DNA from: Chloroflexota bacterium | Lineage (GTDB): Bacteria > Chloroflexota > Anaerolineae > UBA4142 | DNA length: 56,363 nucleotides | Assembly (NCBI GenBank): GCA_016219275.1 | Contig: JACRBM010000015.1 | Span: 1 to 56,363, forward strand | Direction of reading: 5' to 3' | Shown here: in pieces, positions 23,055 through 31,105 of the stretch | How positions within the stretch are numbered: the stretch's first letter is position 1 | Layout: every line of letters begins with the position of its first letter | Translations under genes and position numbers: made by a program | The notes under the pieces: generated by a model | The model's input: the letters and a program-made list of their open reading frames with translations, nothing else | The model's database searches: none | Told to the model about the DNA's origin: nothing

Positions 23055-23270
23055 ATGAGCGAACGAGCGGGCTGGGAATATCGTGTTCAGACGATTGGGC
23101 GGTTCTGGGGCACCGGCGACGAACAAATCGAAGCGACGCTGAACGAGTGGGGCGAAGAGGGCTGGGAGGCGATCAATGTGTACACGCCGGAAGGAAGCGG
23201 CAAGGTAACGATTGTCGCCAAGCGACCGCTCACACTCGCGACGCGGCGGCAACGTTCGATGCCAGGGTAG
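23055..23270 (+). CDS. DUF4177 small protein
   Basis: 71 aa, starting 1 nt after the slipin stop. WEYRVQTIGRFWGTGDEQIEATLNEWGEEGWEAI has the DUF4177 pattern (Y-x-V, then LN..G..GWE), followed by a beta strand KVTIVAKRP. The family is widespread and of unknown function. Its coupling to the slipin suggests a joint role. Confidence 0.8.
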   Translation: MSERAGWEYRVQTIGRFWGTGDEQIEATLNEWGEEGWEAINVYTPEGSGKVTIVAKRPLTLATRRQRSMPG

Positions 23271-23406
23271 ATAACGGAGTGGAAACGGATAAGCGGATAA
23301 CGGATAGTGATGCACAATACGCGATACGCGATACGCTATTTGCCATTCGCCATTCGCCATCTGATATTCGCTATCCGCTATCCGCCGTCCGCAACTTGGA
23401 GGCACG
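23271..23406. repeat. GCGGATA/TATCCGC repeat-rich spacer
   Basis: The spacer holds short units GCGGATAACGGATA, ACGCGATACGCGATACGC and CCATTCGCCATTCGCCAT, then CGCTATCCGCTATCCGCC, so it can fold back. No gene is seen. Confidence 0.65.
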
Positions 23407-24240
23407 ATGTTGAATTTTGGTCTAATGATGGGGGCGATTCTTTTTATCGCGGGCGCGGCAACGTACGTGTTCGCGCCGCGCGTTGGACCGAACCCGATCT
23501 TTGGCGTGCGCGTCGGATATTCGTATGCGAGCCGCGCGGTGTGGGACAAATCGAATCGGTTTGGCGGCGCGTTGCTCGCGGCGATTGGCGTGTTGCTTTT
23601 GGTGCTCGCGTTGATTTTGTGGGGGCTGGGTATTGCGGAACAACCAGGAGTTGCGATTCTGACCGGCGTGATGTTCGTGACGTTGCTCGGTTCGGTCGTC
23701 GTGATGTTTGTGTACGCGCGGCGTCTCGCGTTGGGCGAGCCGATCGCACGCGCAATCGCGCCAGTGAAATTTCGCTGGGCGTACATCACGCCGGTGCTCG
23801 TCACGTTTTTGATCCTGATCGCGTTGCTCGCGTATTTTTACCCCCTGTTGCCCCAAGCGCGGATGGCGACGCACTTTAACATCAACGAACAGCCGAACGG
23901 CTGGATGTCGCGCGCGAGTTTTGTCGAAATGATTGTCGGGCTGGGCTTGCTGATGCTCGCGATCAACGTCGGCGTCGTTCTGCTCGCGACGCGCGAGCCG
24001 CTTGTCGCGTTCGGACGGTGGGGCGCGCATTGGCAGATTGACCCGGCACGCGGTTTGACGTATATGAGCATCGCGTTCGCGCTGACGAATCTGATCATTC
24101 TTGCCGCGACGGCGGACACGATTGCGTTCAACCTGCGCGGCGCGCATCTGTTTCCCTTGTCGCTCTTTTTGTGGATGCTGATTCCGTTCATCGCGATTTT
24201 GATCGCGCTGTTCTTTGTGCTCGCACGACGCAAGGTGTAA
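23407..24240 (+). CDS. SdpI/DUF1648-type membrane protein
   Basis: 277 aa with ~7 membrane helices. The N-terminal part has NPIFGVRVGYSYASRAVWDK, the SdpI-family signature between helices. The middle has MATHFNINEQPNGWMSRASF, the DUF1648 motif (HFN..G.P.GW.S). The two parts are in reverse order to SdpI itself, where DUF1648 comes first. SdpI is an immunity/signal protein that sequesters a repressor at the membrane; whether this protein does the same is unknown, but a YtrA-type repressor gene begins this cluster. Confidence 0.8.
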   Translation: MLNFGLMMGAILFIAGAATYVFAPRVGPNPIFGVRVGYSYASRAVWDKSNRFGGALLAAIGVLLLVLALILWGLGIAEQPGVAILTGVMFVTLLGSVVVMFVYARRLALGEPIARAIAPVKFRWAYITPVLVTFLILIALLAYFYPLLPQARMATHFNINEQPNGWMSRASFVEMIVGLGLLMLAINVGVVLLATREPLVAFGRWGAHWQIDPARGLTYMSIAFALTNLIILAATADTIAFNLRGAHLFPLSLFLWMLIPFIAILIALFFVLARRKV

Positions 24241-24290
24241 CCGGAATACGACATTTGCGTAGATAGGGGTGTAGAGAAAGCGAGGTTACG

Positions 24291-24734
24291 ATGTTGAGGG
24301 AAAATACAATTACGCGCGACGAACGATTGAACGCGACGTTGGCGCACGCGAGTATTTTGCTAGGAGTATTCAGTCGCGGCATCCTGGGTGTGGTGCTCGC
24401 CGCATTGATTTGGATTACGCAACGCGGCAAATCGAACTTTGCCGCGCGTCACGCGTTACAAGCGACGGTGTATCAACTGCTGGGCATCGTCATCGCATTG
24501 GCGTTATGGATTGGCTGGGGCGTGCTCTTCACGGGTTCGATCTTTGTGCCGGTGCTGATCAATCCACAACACCCCGAACCGCTGATGGCATACACGATGA
24601 TTCCCGCGTTCGGGTTGATCCTGGCGCCGTTCGCCGTGATGTTCGCGTGGTTTTTGTACGGACTGTACGCCGCGTGGCAAGTGTGGCACGGCAAAGATTT
24701 TTCGTACTGGTTGATCGGCGAGCACATCAAATGA
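24291..24734 (+). CDS. DUF4870 (Tic20-like) membrane protein
   Basis: 147 aa with three to four helices. NFAARHALQATVYQLLGIVI matches the DUF4870 core (the F..HA.QA motif), and LYGLYAAWQVWHGKDFSYW is the typical end. Small integral membrane protein of unknown function. It is the last gene before the bidirectional terminator at 24735-24775. Confidence 0.85.
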   Translation: MLRENTITRDERLNATLAHASILLGVFSRGILGVVLAALIWITQRGKSNFAARHALQATVYQLLGIVIALALWIGWGVLFTGSIFVPVLINPQHPEPLMAYTMIPAFGLILAPFAVMFAWFLYGLYAAWQVWHGKDFSYWLIGEHIK

Positions 24735-24775
24735 AAGCAAAACCCCGTACTCTTGCAGAATACGGGGTTTTGCTT
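24735..24775. terminator. Bidirectional-type terminator hairpin
   Basis: AAGCAAAACCCCGTA (24735-24749) pairs with TACGGGGTTTTGCTT (24761-24775), a 15-bp perfect stem with A- and T-rich flanks. It ends the GntR-slipin cluster just before the ABC exporter genes. Confidence 0.8.
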
Positions 24776-24791
24776 TATGATGCCAGTCGTT

Positions 24792-25796
24792 ATGGAACCG
24801 ATCATCAAAATTCACGGACTGGGCAAAGTTTACCAGTCGAAAGAACGCGCAGGGCTGTTTCGCTCGCGCGTGAAAGAAATCTCCGCACTCAAAGATGTCA
24901 ACCTCGACATTTTCCCCGGCGAATCGTTCGGCTTGCTCGGTCCCAACGGCGCGGGCAAGACGACGTTGATCAAATGTCTGACGACTTTGCTCTTGCCGAC
25001 GCACGGCACCGCGTGGCTCAACGGCTATCAACTCGAACGTGACGAGAACGCGATTCGTGCGAGTATCGGTTGCATGTTGATGGGCGAGCGCGGGCTGTAC
25101 TGGAAACTGACCGGACGCGAGAATCTCGAATTCTTTGGCGCGCTGTACCAGATTCCGCCGGATGTGTGTAAACGCCAAGCCGATAAAATCATCGCGCTCT
25201 TGAATCTTGGCGACATTATTGATCGCGCGGTCGAGACGTTCTCGTCCGGGCAAAAGATGAAACTGGCGTTCGCTAAAGCGTTGCTCAACGACGCGCCGAT
25301 CCTGATCCTGGACGAGCCGACGAACACGCTCGACTTGCCGAGCGCGCGCGAGTTGCGCGGCATCGTGCGCGAATTGAATCGGCAGGGGCGCACGGTCGTT
25401 TACACGACGCACGTGATGAGCGAGGCGGAAGAGTTGTGCGACCGCGTCGCGATCATTGATCGCGGACAAGTGATCGCGCTTGGCACGATTGCCGAACTGA
25501 AAGCGAGTTTGAATCGCGAGGGCGTGACCAAAGTCGAGGGAGTGATTCCGGAGGACGCGCTACGCGCGGTGCATGCGATTGACGGCGTGGCGAGCGCGGC
25601 ATTATCGTCCAATAATGGATTGCAAGAGTTGGTCGTCGTTAGTCCGAATCCGCGCGCGCTCTTGCCGCTGTTGATTCGCGCGTTGATGGACAATGGCGCG
25701 GTGCTCGAGCAAATCGCGCCGACCGAAGTGACGCTCGAAGATGTGTTCATCGCGAAAACCGGGCGAACGCTGGCGGAAGATACGCGGGTGAAATGA
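24792..25796 (+). CDS. ABC-2 type exporter ATP-binding protein
   Basis: 334 aa from the ATG at 24792; in-frame ATGs at 24777 and 24780 are less likely because they lie at the terminator hairpin. Walker A GPNGAGKTT is at 50-58, the signature FSSGQKMKL near 150, Walker B ILILDEPTNTLD near 170, and the H-loop His in YTTHVMSEAEELCDR near 200. The C-terminal ~95 residues form the extra domain seen in DrrA/NatA-like ATPases. It drives the two permeases that follow with overlapping starts. The substrate is unknown. Confidence 0.92.
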   Translation: MEPIIKIHGLGKVYQSKERAGLFRSRVKEISALKDVNLDIFPGESFGLLGPNGAGKTTLIKCLTTLLLPTHGTAWLNGYQLERDENAIRASIGCMLMGERGLYWKLTGRENLEFFGALYQIPPDVCKRQADKIIALLNLGDIIDRAVETFSSGQKMKLAFAKALLNDAPILILDEPTNTLDLPSARELRGIVRELNRQGRTVVYTTHVMSEAEELCDRVAIIDRGQVIALGTIAELKASLNREGVTKVEGVIPEDALRAVHAIDGVASAALSSNNGLQELVVVSPNPRALLPLLIRALMDNGAVLEQIAPTEVTLEDVFIAKTGRTLAEDTRVK

Positions 25797-26695
25797 GCCG
25801 ATTGCCCAATGTGCCAATAAACCAATTCGTCGCAATGAGCGCATCGTTGACGCGATTCTCGTTCGCGAACAAATTCCGCCTCATCTGGGCAGTCGTGATG
25901 ATGCGTGTGCGCGTCATGTCGCGCTATCCGGGCTGGCGCTTGCTCGACATCATCATGCCGACGTTTATCGCGGCGATGCCGATTTTGCTGGGGCAAGCGA
26001 TTGGCGGCGGCGCGGCGCAAGCGGCGGCGAACTTTCAGCAAAATACCGGCACCGCGAATTACGTTGCGTATCTGCTCATCGGCTCGAACGTGTTTATGAT
26101 GGTGAGCGGGACGATGTGGAACGTCGGTTATTGGTTGCGCCGCGAACAAGAGACTGGAACGCTCGAGGCGCTGTACCTCGCGCCGACCGGACGCGGCGCG
26201 ATTCTCGCGGGTATCGCGCTGTACGGCAATTTGCGGATGACGCTCAATTTTATTCTCGCCTTCACGCTCGGCTCACTCGTGTTTCGCGTCAATCCGCTGC
26301 AAGGCGACATTCTGCTCGCGCTCGTGTTCATTCTTGTCGGATTGATTCCGCTGTTCGGCATTAGCTTGCTGTACGGCGCGATAATTTTACGCGTGAAAGA
26401 AGCGAACGCGCTGATTCGACTCGCGCAGTGGGCGGCATCGTTTTTGATGGGCTTGTTCTTTCCAATCGCGATTTTCCCACCCTGGCTCAAAATGGTTGCG
26501 TTGATGTTTCCACCAACATGGATGAACAACGGCGTGCGCGCAAGTCTGCTCGGCGTTGGATTTTTCTTCGAACGTTGGTATTTGGATCTGGCGATGCTGG
26601 GTGTGTTCTGCGTGCTCGCGCCCTGGGTCGGGTATTGGCTGTTCACGCGCACCGAACGCGACGTGCAACGCGGCGCCGGCATTGGTGAGTTTTGA
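25793..26695 (+). CDS. ABC-2 exporter permease 1
   Basis: 300 aa from the ATG at 25793, which overlaps the ATPase stop (ATGA). Six predicted helices fill the protein. The conserved REQETGTLEALYLAPTGRGA, just after helix 2, is the family hallmark (E.GTLE.L...P), and NALIRLAQWAASFLMGLFFP precedes the last large loop. The first ~35 residues are hydrophilic and may start instead at the ATG at 25832. Confidence 0.88.
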   Translation: MSRLPNVPINQFVAMSASLTRFSFANKFRLIWAVVMMRVRVMSRYPGWRLLDIIMPTFIAAMPILLGQAIGGGAAQAAANFQQNTGTANYVAYLLIGSNVFMMVSGTMWNVGYWLRREQETGTLEALYLAPTGRGAILAGIALYGNLRMTLNFILAFTLGSLVFRVNPLQGDILLALVFILVGLIPLFGISLLYGAIILRVKEANALIRLAQWAASFLMGLFFPIAIFPPWLKMVALMFPPTWMNNGVRASLLGVGFFFERWYLDLAMLGVFCVLAPWVGYWLFTRTERDVQRGAGIGEF

Positions 26696-26698
26696 AGA

Positions 26699-27553
26699 AT
26701 GCCAAATACCACAATCTCCAATCGCCAAGCTCTAATTTCCAATTTCCAAATTTATCTCGCGATGGTGCGTAAGCAAGTGACGGTGATGACGCGCTATCCG
26801 GTGGATTTTATCACGAGCTTCGCGCAAATTTTTCTCATCATCCTCGTGTTCACGTTTGCCGCGATCATGTTCGAGCCGCGCGGAAGCGGTTCGGGTGAGG
26901 CGGGCGGTTCGGGCGCGGTGATGATGTACGGTTTCATCTTGTTCATGTTCGTGAGCGATACGCTCTGGACGATTGGGTACAACATTCGCGAGGAGCAGTA
27001 TCAAGGCACGCTCGAATCGTTGTATCTCACGCCGGCGTCCAAGTTCGCGTCGCTCGTGTCGCGCGTGACAACGATTGTGCTGTGGACGGGTGCGCTCTCG
27101 ATTGCCGCCGTCGCGTTCGTGCAAACATTCCTGGGTCGCTTGCCGTTCAACAACGCCTGGCTCGCCGCGTTCTTGTTGTTGTTCACCTTGTCCGGCACGT
27201 TCGGCATCGGGTTTGCGTTCGCCGGCTACACGTTGCTCGTCAAGGAATCCGCGCAGACGACCGCGAACTTGCTCGAATTTGGTTTTATGATTTTGTGCGG
27301 CATGTTTTTTCCGTTTCGCGCGCTGCCCGATGTATTGCAACCGATCTCACGCGCGCTGCCGCTCAGTTACGCCGTGGACGCGTTCCGCTCGACGTTGATG
27401 GGTTATCCGCGCGGCTATCCCGAACTCGCGCCGATTGAAATCGAAATCCCGATCGTTATCGCATTTGGCATTTTGTCGCCGCTGATCGGTTACTGGGTCT
27501 ATCACCTTGCGGAACGACGCGCCCGAATCACCGGCAGTCTCGCTGAATTCTAA
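26699..27553 (+). CDS. ABC-2 exporter permease 2
   Basis: 284 aa, six helices, with EEQYQGTLESLYLTPASKFA as the family motif. ESAQTTANLLEFGFMILCGM and LPLSYAVDAFRSTLMG are the later conserved parts. The first ~21 codons are CCAAT/CTCCAAT-type repeat sequence; the native start may be the ATG at 26762 (MVRKQVTVMTRYP). With permease 1 it forms a heterodimeric channel in the membrane. Its stop overlaps the convergent MFS gene. Confidence 0.87.
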   Translation: MPNTTISNRQALISNFQIYLAMVRKQVTVMTRYPVDFITSFAQIFLIILVFTFAAIMFEPRGSGSGEAGGSGAVMMYGFILFMFVSDTLWTIGYNIREEQYQGTLESLYLTPASKFASLVSRVTTIVLWTGALSIAAVAFVQTFLGRLPFNNAWLAAFLLLFTLSGTFGIGFAFAGYTLLVKESAQTTANLLEFGFMILCGMFFPFRALPDVLQPISRALPLSYAVDAFRSTLMGYPRGYPELAPIEIEIPIVIAFGILSPLIGYWVYHLAERRARITGSLAEF

Positions 27554-28740
27554 AGACCTGCAGGGTTTTCGCGCAAGCGACCCTGCGGGTCTTGCGTTTT
27601 TACTGGCATCACCGCCGCGATGATGAGCAAGCCGGCGAGACCGGCGGCGAGGAAGGGAACCGCGTTTCCTCCGAGCGTGATGAACCACGCGCCAATCGTC
27701 GGCGCGAATCCGCCGACCAAGCCGGTCGTCGTCGAGATGAGTCCGTACACCGACGAGCGCGATTCGCGCGTCGTGACGGCGGCTTGGATGCTTGCCTGTG
27801 CGATGAAGAGTGATTCGCTCGCGACGAACGCGATGACGAGTGGAACGATGCCCCACTGCCACGTTGGCGCGAGTCCCCACAACGCCGCGCTGATGCCCAT
27901 GCCGAGCGCACTCAGCGCGAGCACGCGCCGCGCGCCGAAACGCGTGCTCGTGCGCCCCAGCAAAATACCGACGAGCGCGGCGGCGCTGCCGACCGAAAAC
28001 AGCAAATTGATTTCGGCTTCGGTGTTGCCCCACGCGTCGCGTGCGAGAATCGCAAAGAATGGACCGAAGGTTAGCGCGTTCGCGAACGCGAACAGCGCGC
28101 CCAGCACGATGATCCACAACAGATTGCGCGTCAACGCCGCGCGTAGATTCAAGCGCGTGCTCGTCGGAGTTTTTCGCACGGTCTCACGCAATCCCCAGAA
28201 GCGGACGATGCCGGTGAGTGCGGTGATGATGCCTGACAAGATGATCAGAGTGGACACACCGAAAATGCCGAGCAATCCCGCTCCGATGAGTGGACCGGTA
28301 ATCAAGCCGAACAGGACCGACGCTTCCGTGAAACTGTACGAACGTGCTGCGTGCTCTTCGCCGGACGATTCGGTGATGAGCGCGGATAGAGGGGGCCATT
28401 GCATCGAACTGAACGCGTTCATCGCGATGAGCGCGGCGACAGTCATCTGCCAATCGGCGCTCAGCCCCGCGCCGGTTAGAAACACACCCATCAAAAAAGT
28501 GAGCACACCCGCGAGCCGCGCGCGCCCAAACCGATCGGCGAGCGCGCCGCCGACCATCGCGAAGAAGGTGCGCGCAATGAAAATGCCGGTGAACGCGAGT
28601 CCGATCTCTTGCGCGTTCGCGCCGAGCGCGCGCAGGTGCAGCGGCAAGATCGCGTCCCACATAAATCGCGCGAACACATTGAGATACATCGTCGCGCACA
28701 AGATGACGAGATTGCGATTGAGTCCGAGTTGATTCAGCAT
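27550..28740 (-). CDS. MFS transporter
   Basis: 396 aa from the ATG at 28740; longer in-frame starts add a hydrophilic leader not seen in the family. About 12 membrane helices in two halves. The A-motif-like loop GGALADRFGRARLAG follows helix 2, and the repeat-half equivalent is LGRTSTRFGARRVLA. This is the MDR-like, proton-driven MFS layout, so export of a small molecule is likely (inference). The last ~15 codons (KTQDPQGRLRENPAGL) are encoded by the hairpin that terminates the opposite operon, and the stop overlaps the exporter gene by 4 bp. Confidence 0.88.
   Translation of the reverse strand: MLNQLGLNRNLVILCATMYLNVFARFMWDAILPLHLRALGANAQEIGLAFTGIFIARTFFAMVGGALADRFGRARLAGVLTFLMGVFLTGAGLSADWQMTVAALIAMNAFSSMQWPPLSALITESSGEEHAARSYSFTEASVLFGLITGPLIGAGLLGIFGVSTLIILSGIITALTGIVRFWGLRETVRKTPTSTRLNLRAALTRNLLWIIVLGALFAFANALTFGPFFAILARDAWGNTEAEINLLFSVGSAAALVGILLGRTSTRFGARRVLALSALGMGISAALWGLAPTWQWGIVPLVIAFVASESLFIAQASIQAAVTTRESRSSVYGLISTTTGLVGGFAPTIGAWFITLGGNAVPFLAAGLAGLLIIAAVMPVKTQDPQGRLRENPAGL
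27554..27601 (+). terminator. Terminator of the ABC exporter, inside the convergent MFS gene
   Basis: AGACCTGCAGGGT (27554-27566) pairs with ACCCTGCGGGTCT (27580-27592), one mismatch or wobble, followed by TTGCGTTTTT. The hairpin lies within the last codons of the minus-strand MFS gene. Confidence 0.8.
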
Positions 28741-28870
28741 GGTTGACCCAGGTAAGCGTGAATGGTTTAGTGTCGGTAGACGAAATTCGATCAGACTCTG
28801 CACCTCACTCGGGTTCGTGTGTTCGCGGACTAGCCACAAGTCCTATTCCCGTGACGGTACTAGAATCCGA

Positions 28871-28899
28871 TTGCTACTTTATCAGAACCGGATTAAGAT
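28871..28899 (+). promoter_or_regulatory. Promoter TTGCTA-N17-TAAGAT
   Basis: TTGCTA (28871-28876) and TAAGAT (28894-28899) are 17 bp apart, upstream of the exported protein at 28950. The rest of the 209-bp gap shows nothing recognisable. Confidence 0.45.
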
Positions 28900-28949
28900 G
28901 ACAAATGTAAGCAGTGGATTTTGGGATGCCAGGTTCAGGCGGTGTGGCT

Positions 28950-30098
28950 ATGCTCAAGCTAGACGATCGGCAAGATACGATTGATGGCAAAGCGCGATCA
29001 ACCAAGCGCGACGATTCGCCCGGTGATGAAACCGCGCAAATTGATCAAGTCGCTTTGCTGCGCTTCGCCGCCTTAATGGATCAGTCTAGCGATGCCGGAT
29101 CGGAAGCCGAACCGGCTTGGCTGCGCGATTCATCGCCGGCGGATCAGACGGCAGACGCGCTGCCAGAGTCCGCGCCGGCGTGGTTGCGCGGCACCGCATC
29201 GCCGGATCAACCGGAAGAATCCAGTCCTGAGTCGGCTTGGTTGTCGGGACAAAAGTCAGATGGCAGTTCCGATCAATCTGTTGTGCCTGACTCGGAAGCG
29301 AACCGCGCCGGCGATGCGATTGCAAAATCGCTACGGCATGCGTTCGAGGAAAGCGGATCGGTTCCTACAGAGTCAAGCCCTGAACTCGAGCCATCCGCTC
29401 AAACCAAGCCGGCGCCGGAGCGTTTTCTGAACAGTCTCAACCAACAACGTCGTCCGATCATGGTTGGCGTTGTCAGCGCACTTGTTTTCTGCTGCTCGCT
29501 TGGCTGGGTTGGCTTTGTCAACAGTCCTCTATTTGCCGCCGCATTTCCAACCGCGACGCCGCGCAAAGTAACGGCTAAAGCAGAATGGCCCGCCACATGG
29601 ACGTTGACTCCCACGCGCACCGCGACGGCGACGAGTACTCCGCCCGCGACGGCAACCGCTACTCAAACACCCAAGGCAACGCGCGTATTGCCCACGCGCA
29701 CACCGCGTCCTTTGGCATCTCCAACCATCACGACGAGTCCATACTTGTTCACATCCATTTTCCGGGGTTGCCAACATTCTGGTGGGACGTATATCGAAGG
29801 GACGGTCAACAGTTTGGTTGGCGAGGTGTATGGAGCGCGCGTATCACTCGGCGCTTCGCCCGGCGGCACTATAATTCAAACCATCGTGACGGGAAAAGAT
29901 AAGAGTCCGGGGTATTACACGTTTGTCATCCGGGCAAATGGACCATATCCGGGTACCTTTTACGTCTGGGTTACGGATGTGGCGGGCAAGCCATTGTCGG
30001 ACCCGAACAGCGGACGGGTCGTGACCAATTCCATTAAGAATAGTGATGATCCGGCATCGTGTTGGCAAGCCTTTATTGATTTCGCCGCCACGCGCTGA
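28950..30098 (+). CDS. Single-pass membrane protein with PxWL repeats and exported domain
   Basis: 382 aa from the ATG at 28950, with AGGCGGTG upstream; a GTG at 28914 and an ATG at 28926 are alternatives. The cytoplasmic part (~1-165) is acidic and carries three spaced PAWL/SAWL units (EPAWLRD, APAWLRG, ESAWLSG) alternating with SPDQP-type spacers. One membrane helix follows (RPIMVGVVSALVFCCSLGWV). A Thr/Pro linker (~225-260) leads to a C-terminal ~115-residue domain, probably a beta sandwich (EGTVNSLVGEVYGARVSLG). WL repeats of this kind recur in Chloroflexota proteins, but I know no function. A strong terminator follows. Confidence 0.72.
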   Translation: MLKLDDRQDTIDGKARSTKRDDSPGDETAQIDQVALLRFAALMDQSSDAGSEAEPAWLRDSSPADQTADALPESAPAWLRGTASPDQPEESSPESAWLSGQKSDGSSDQSVVPDSEANRAGDAIAKSLRHAFEESGSVPTESSPELEPSAQTKPAPERFLNSLNQQRRPIMVGVVSALVFCCSLGWVGFVNSPLFAAAFPTATPRKVTAKAEWPATWTLTPTRTATATSTPPATATATQTPKATRVLPTRTPRPLASPTITTSPYLFTSIFRGCQHSGGTYIEGTVNSLVGEVYGARVSLGASPGGTIIQTIVTGKDKSPGYYTFVIRANGPYPGTFYVWVTDVAGKPLSDPNSGRVVTNSIKNSDDPASCWQAFIDFAATR

Positions 30099-30118
30099 TG
30101 GTTCTCACGCCGATGCCC

Positions 30119-30155
30119 GAGTCCAGGTTTCTCCAAGAAACCTGGACTCTTTGTG
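30119..30155 (+). terminator. Intrinsic terminator
   Basis: GAGTCCAGGTTTCT (30119-30132) pairs perfectly with AGAAACCTGGACTC (30136-30149) around CCA, followed by TTTGTG. Confidence 0.87.
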
Positions 30156-30167
30156 TACTAAATGAAT

Positions 30168-30196
30168 TTGGTTCGCCGCGCCGGTTCGTGTATACT
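30168..30196 (+). promoter_or_regulatory. Promoter TTGGTT-N17-TATACT
   Basis: TTGGTT (30168-30173) and TATACT (30191-30196) with 17-bp spacing lie upstream of the TauE/SafE gene. Confidence 0.5.
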
Positions 30197-30247
30197 GCAA
30201 ACCTATTGACGTTGGAGAACGTATTCTATTGAGGAGCGCGCGCAAAA

Positions 30248-30982
30248 TTGGATGTGAGTTCGCTGATTGTTTTCACCGTGGTCTTGCTCGCGACGTTCAC
30301 GCAAAGTTTAACCGGTTTTGGTTCGGGACTGGTGACAATGGCGTTCTTGCCGGCGGTGATCGGCATCCGTTCGGCGTCGCCGCTCGTCGCGTTGTTTGCC
30401 GGCACGCTCGAAGCCATTTTGTTTTGGCGCTTTCGCGGTTCAATCAATCTGCGCGCGTTGTGGCGATTGATGATTGGCGCGGTGATTGGAATTCCACTCG
30501 GCATTCTCGGCGCGCGGTTCATCAACGAGCGTGTTGTTCTGGCGATTCTGGGCAGTGTGCTCGTCGCGTATCCGTTGTACGCGTTCTTTACGCCGAAATT
30601 GCCCCGTCTGCCGGAGGGGAAACTGACCTTCGGTTTCGGCGTGATTGCCGGAATGCTGGGAGGCGCGTACAACACTTCGGGACCGGCGGTGATCATCTAC
30701 GGCGATAGTCGCGCGTGGTCGCCCGCCGAGTTCAAAGCAAATTTGCAAATGTTCTTTTTGCTCAACGACGCGGTGACGATTGCGAGTCACGCGTTGAGTG
30801 GAAACATGACGCCGTTCGTTCTGCAAAACTATTTGCAGATTTTACCGGCAATCGCGGTTGGGATGCTCGCCGGGTTTCATGCCGAACGATGGATCAACCC
30901 GGTGCGCTTTCGTCAGCTGGTGCTCGCGCTCTTGATTCTACTCGGTGTGCGAATGATGCTGATGGCATATCTTGGGGTGTAA
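30248..30982 (+). CDS. TauE/SafE family sulfite/anion exporter
   Basis: 244 aa. The start is a TTG at 30248, supported by GAGGAG at 30232-30237; a GTG at 30254 is possible. About eight helices, with the family motif TQSLTGFGSGLVTMAFLP in the first repeat and GVIAGMLGGAYNTSGPAVII in the second, the characteristic G-x-G-x-x-x-P pattern of TauE/SafE (PF01925). Members export sulfite, sulfoacetate or related anions across the inner membrane. Expressed from its own promoter, with no sulfur genes nearby to suggest the substrate. Confidence 0.87.
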   Translation: MDVSSLIVFTVVLLATFTQSLTGFGSGLVTMAFLPAVIGIRSASPLVALFAGTLEAILFWRFRGSINLRALWRLMIGAVIGIPLGILGARFINERVVLAILGSVLVAYPLYAFFTPKLPRLPEGKLTFGFGVIAGMLGGAYNTSGPAVIIYGDSRAWSPAEFKANLQMFFLLNDAVTIASHALSGNMTPFVLQNYLQILPAIAVGMLAGFHAERWINPVRFRQLVLALLILLGVRMMLMAYLGV

Positions 30983-31007
30983 AGTTTGGATTGGCGCGCA
31001 AATGGGC

Positions 31008-31036
31008 TTGACAAGATGGGCAACCGTGTGTACCAT
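31008..31036 (+). promoter_or_regulatory. Promoter TTGACA-N17-TACCAT
   Basis: TTGACA (31008-31013) and TACCAT (31031-31036) are 17 bp apart and ~70 bp before the first peptide-binding protein gene. Confidence 0.6.
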
Positions 31037-31105
31037 TGCCCGCAATTAACGCGCGCCGTATCAATGACTCGCGCTCCGCAACGAGCGCGCGGATGGGAGG
31101 GAAAG

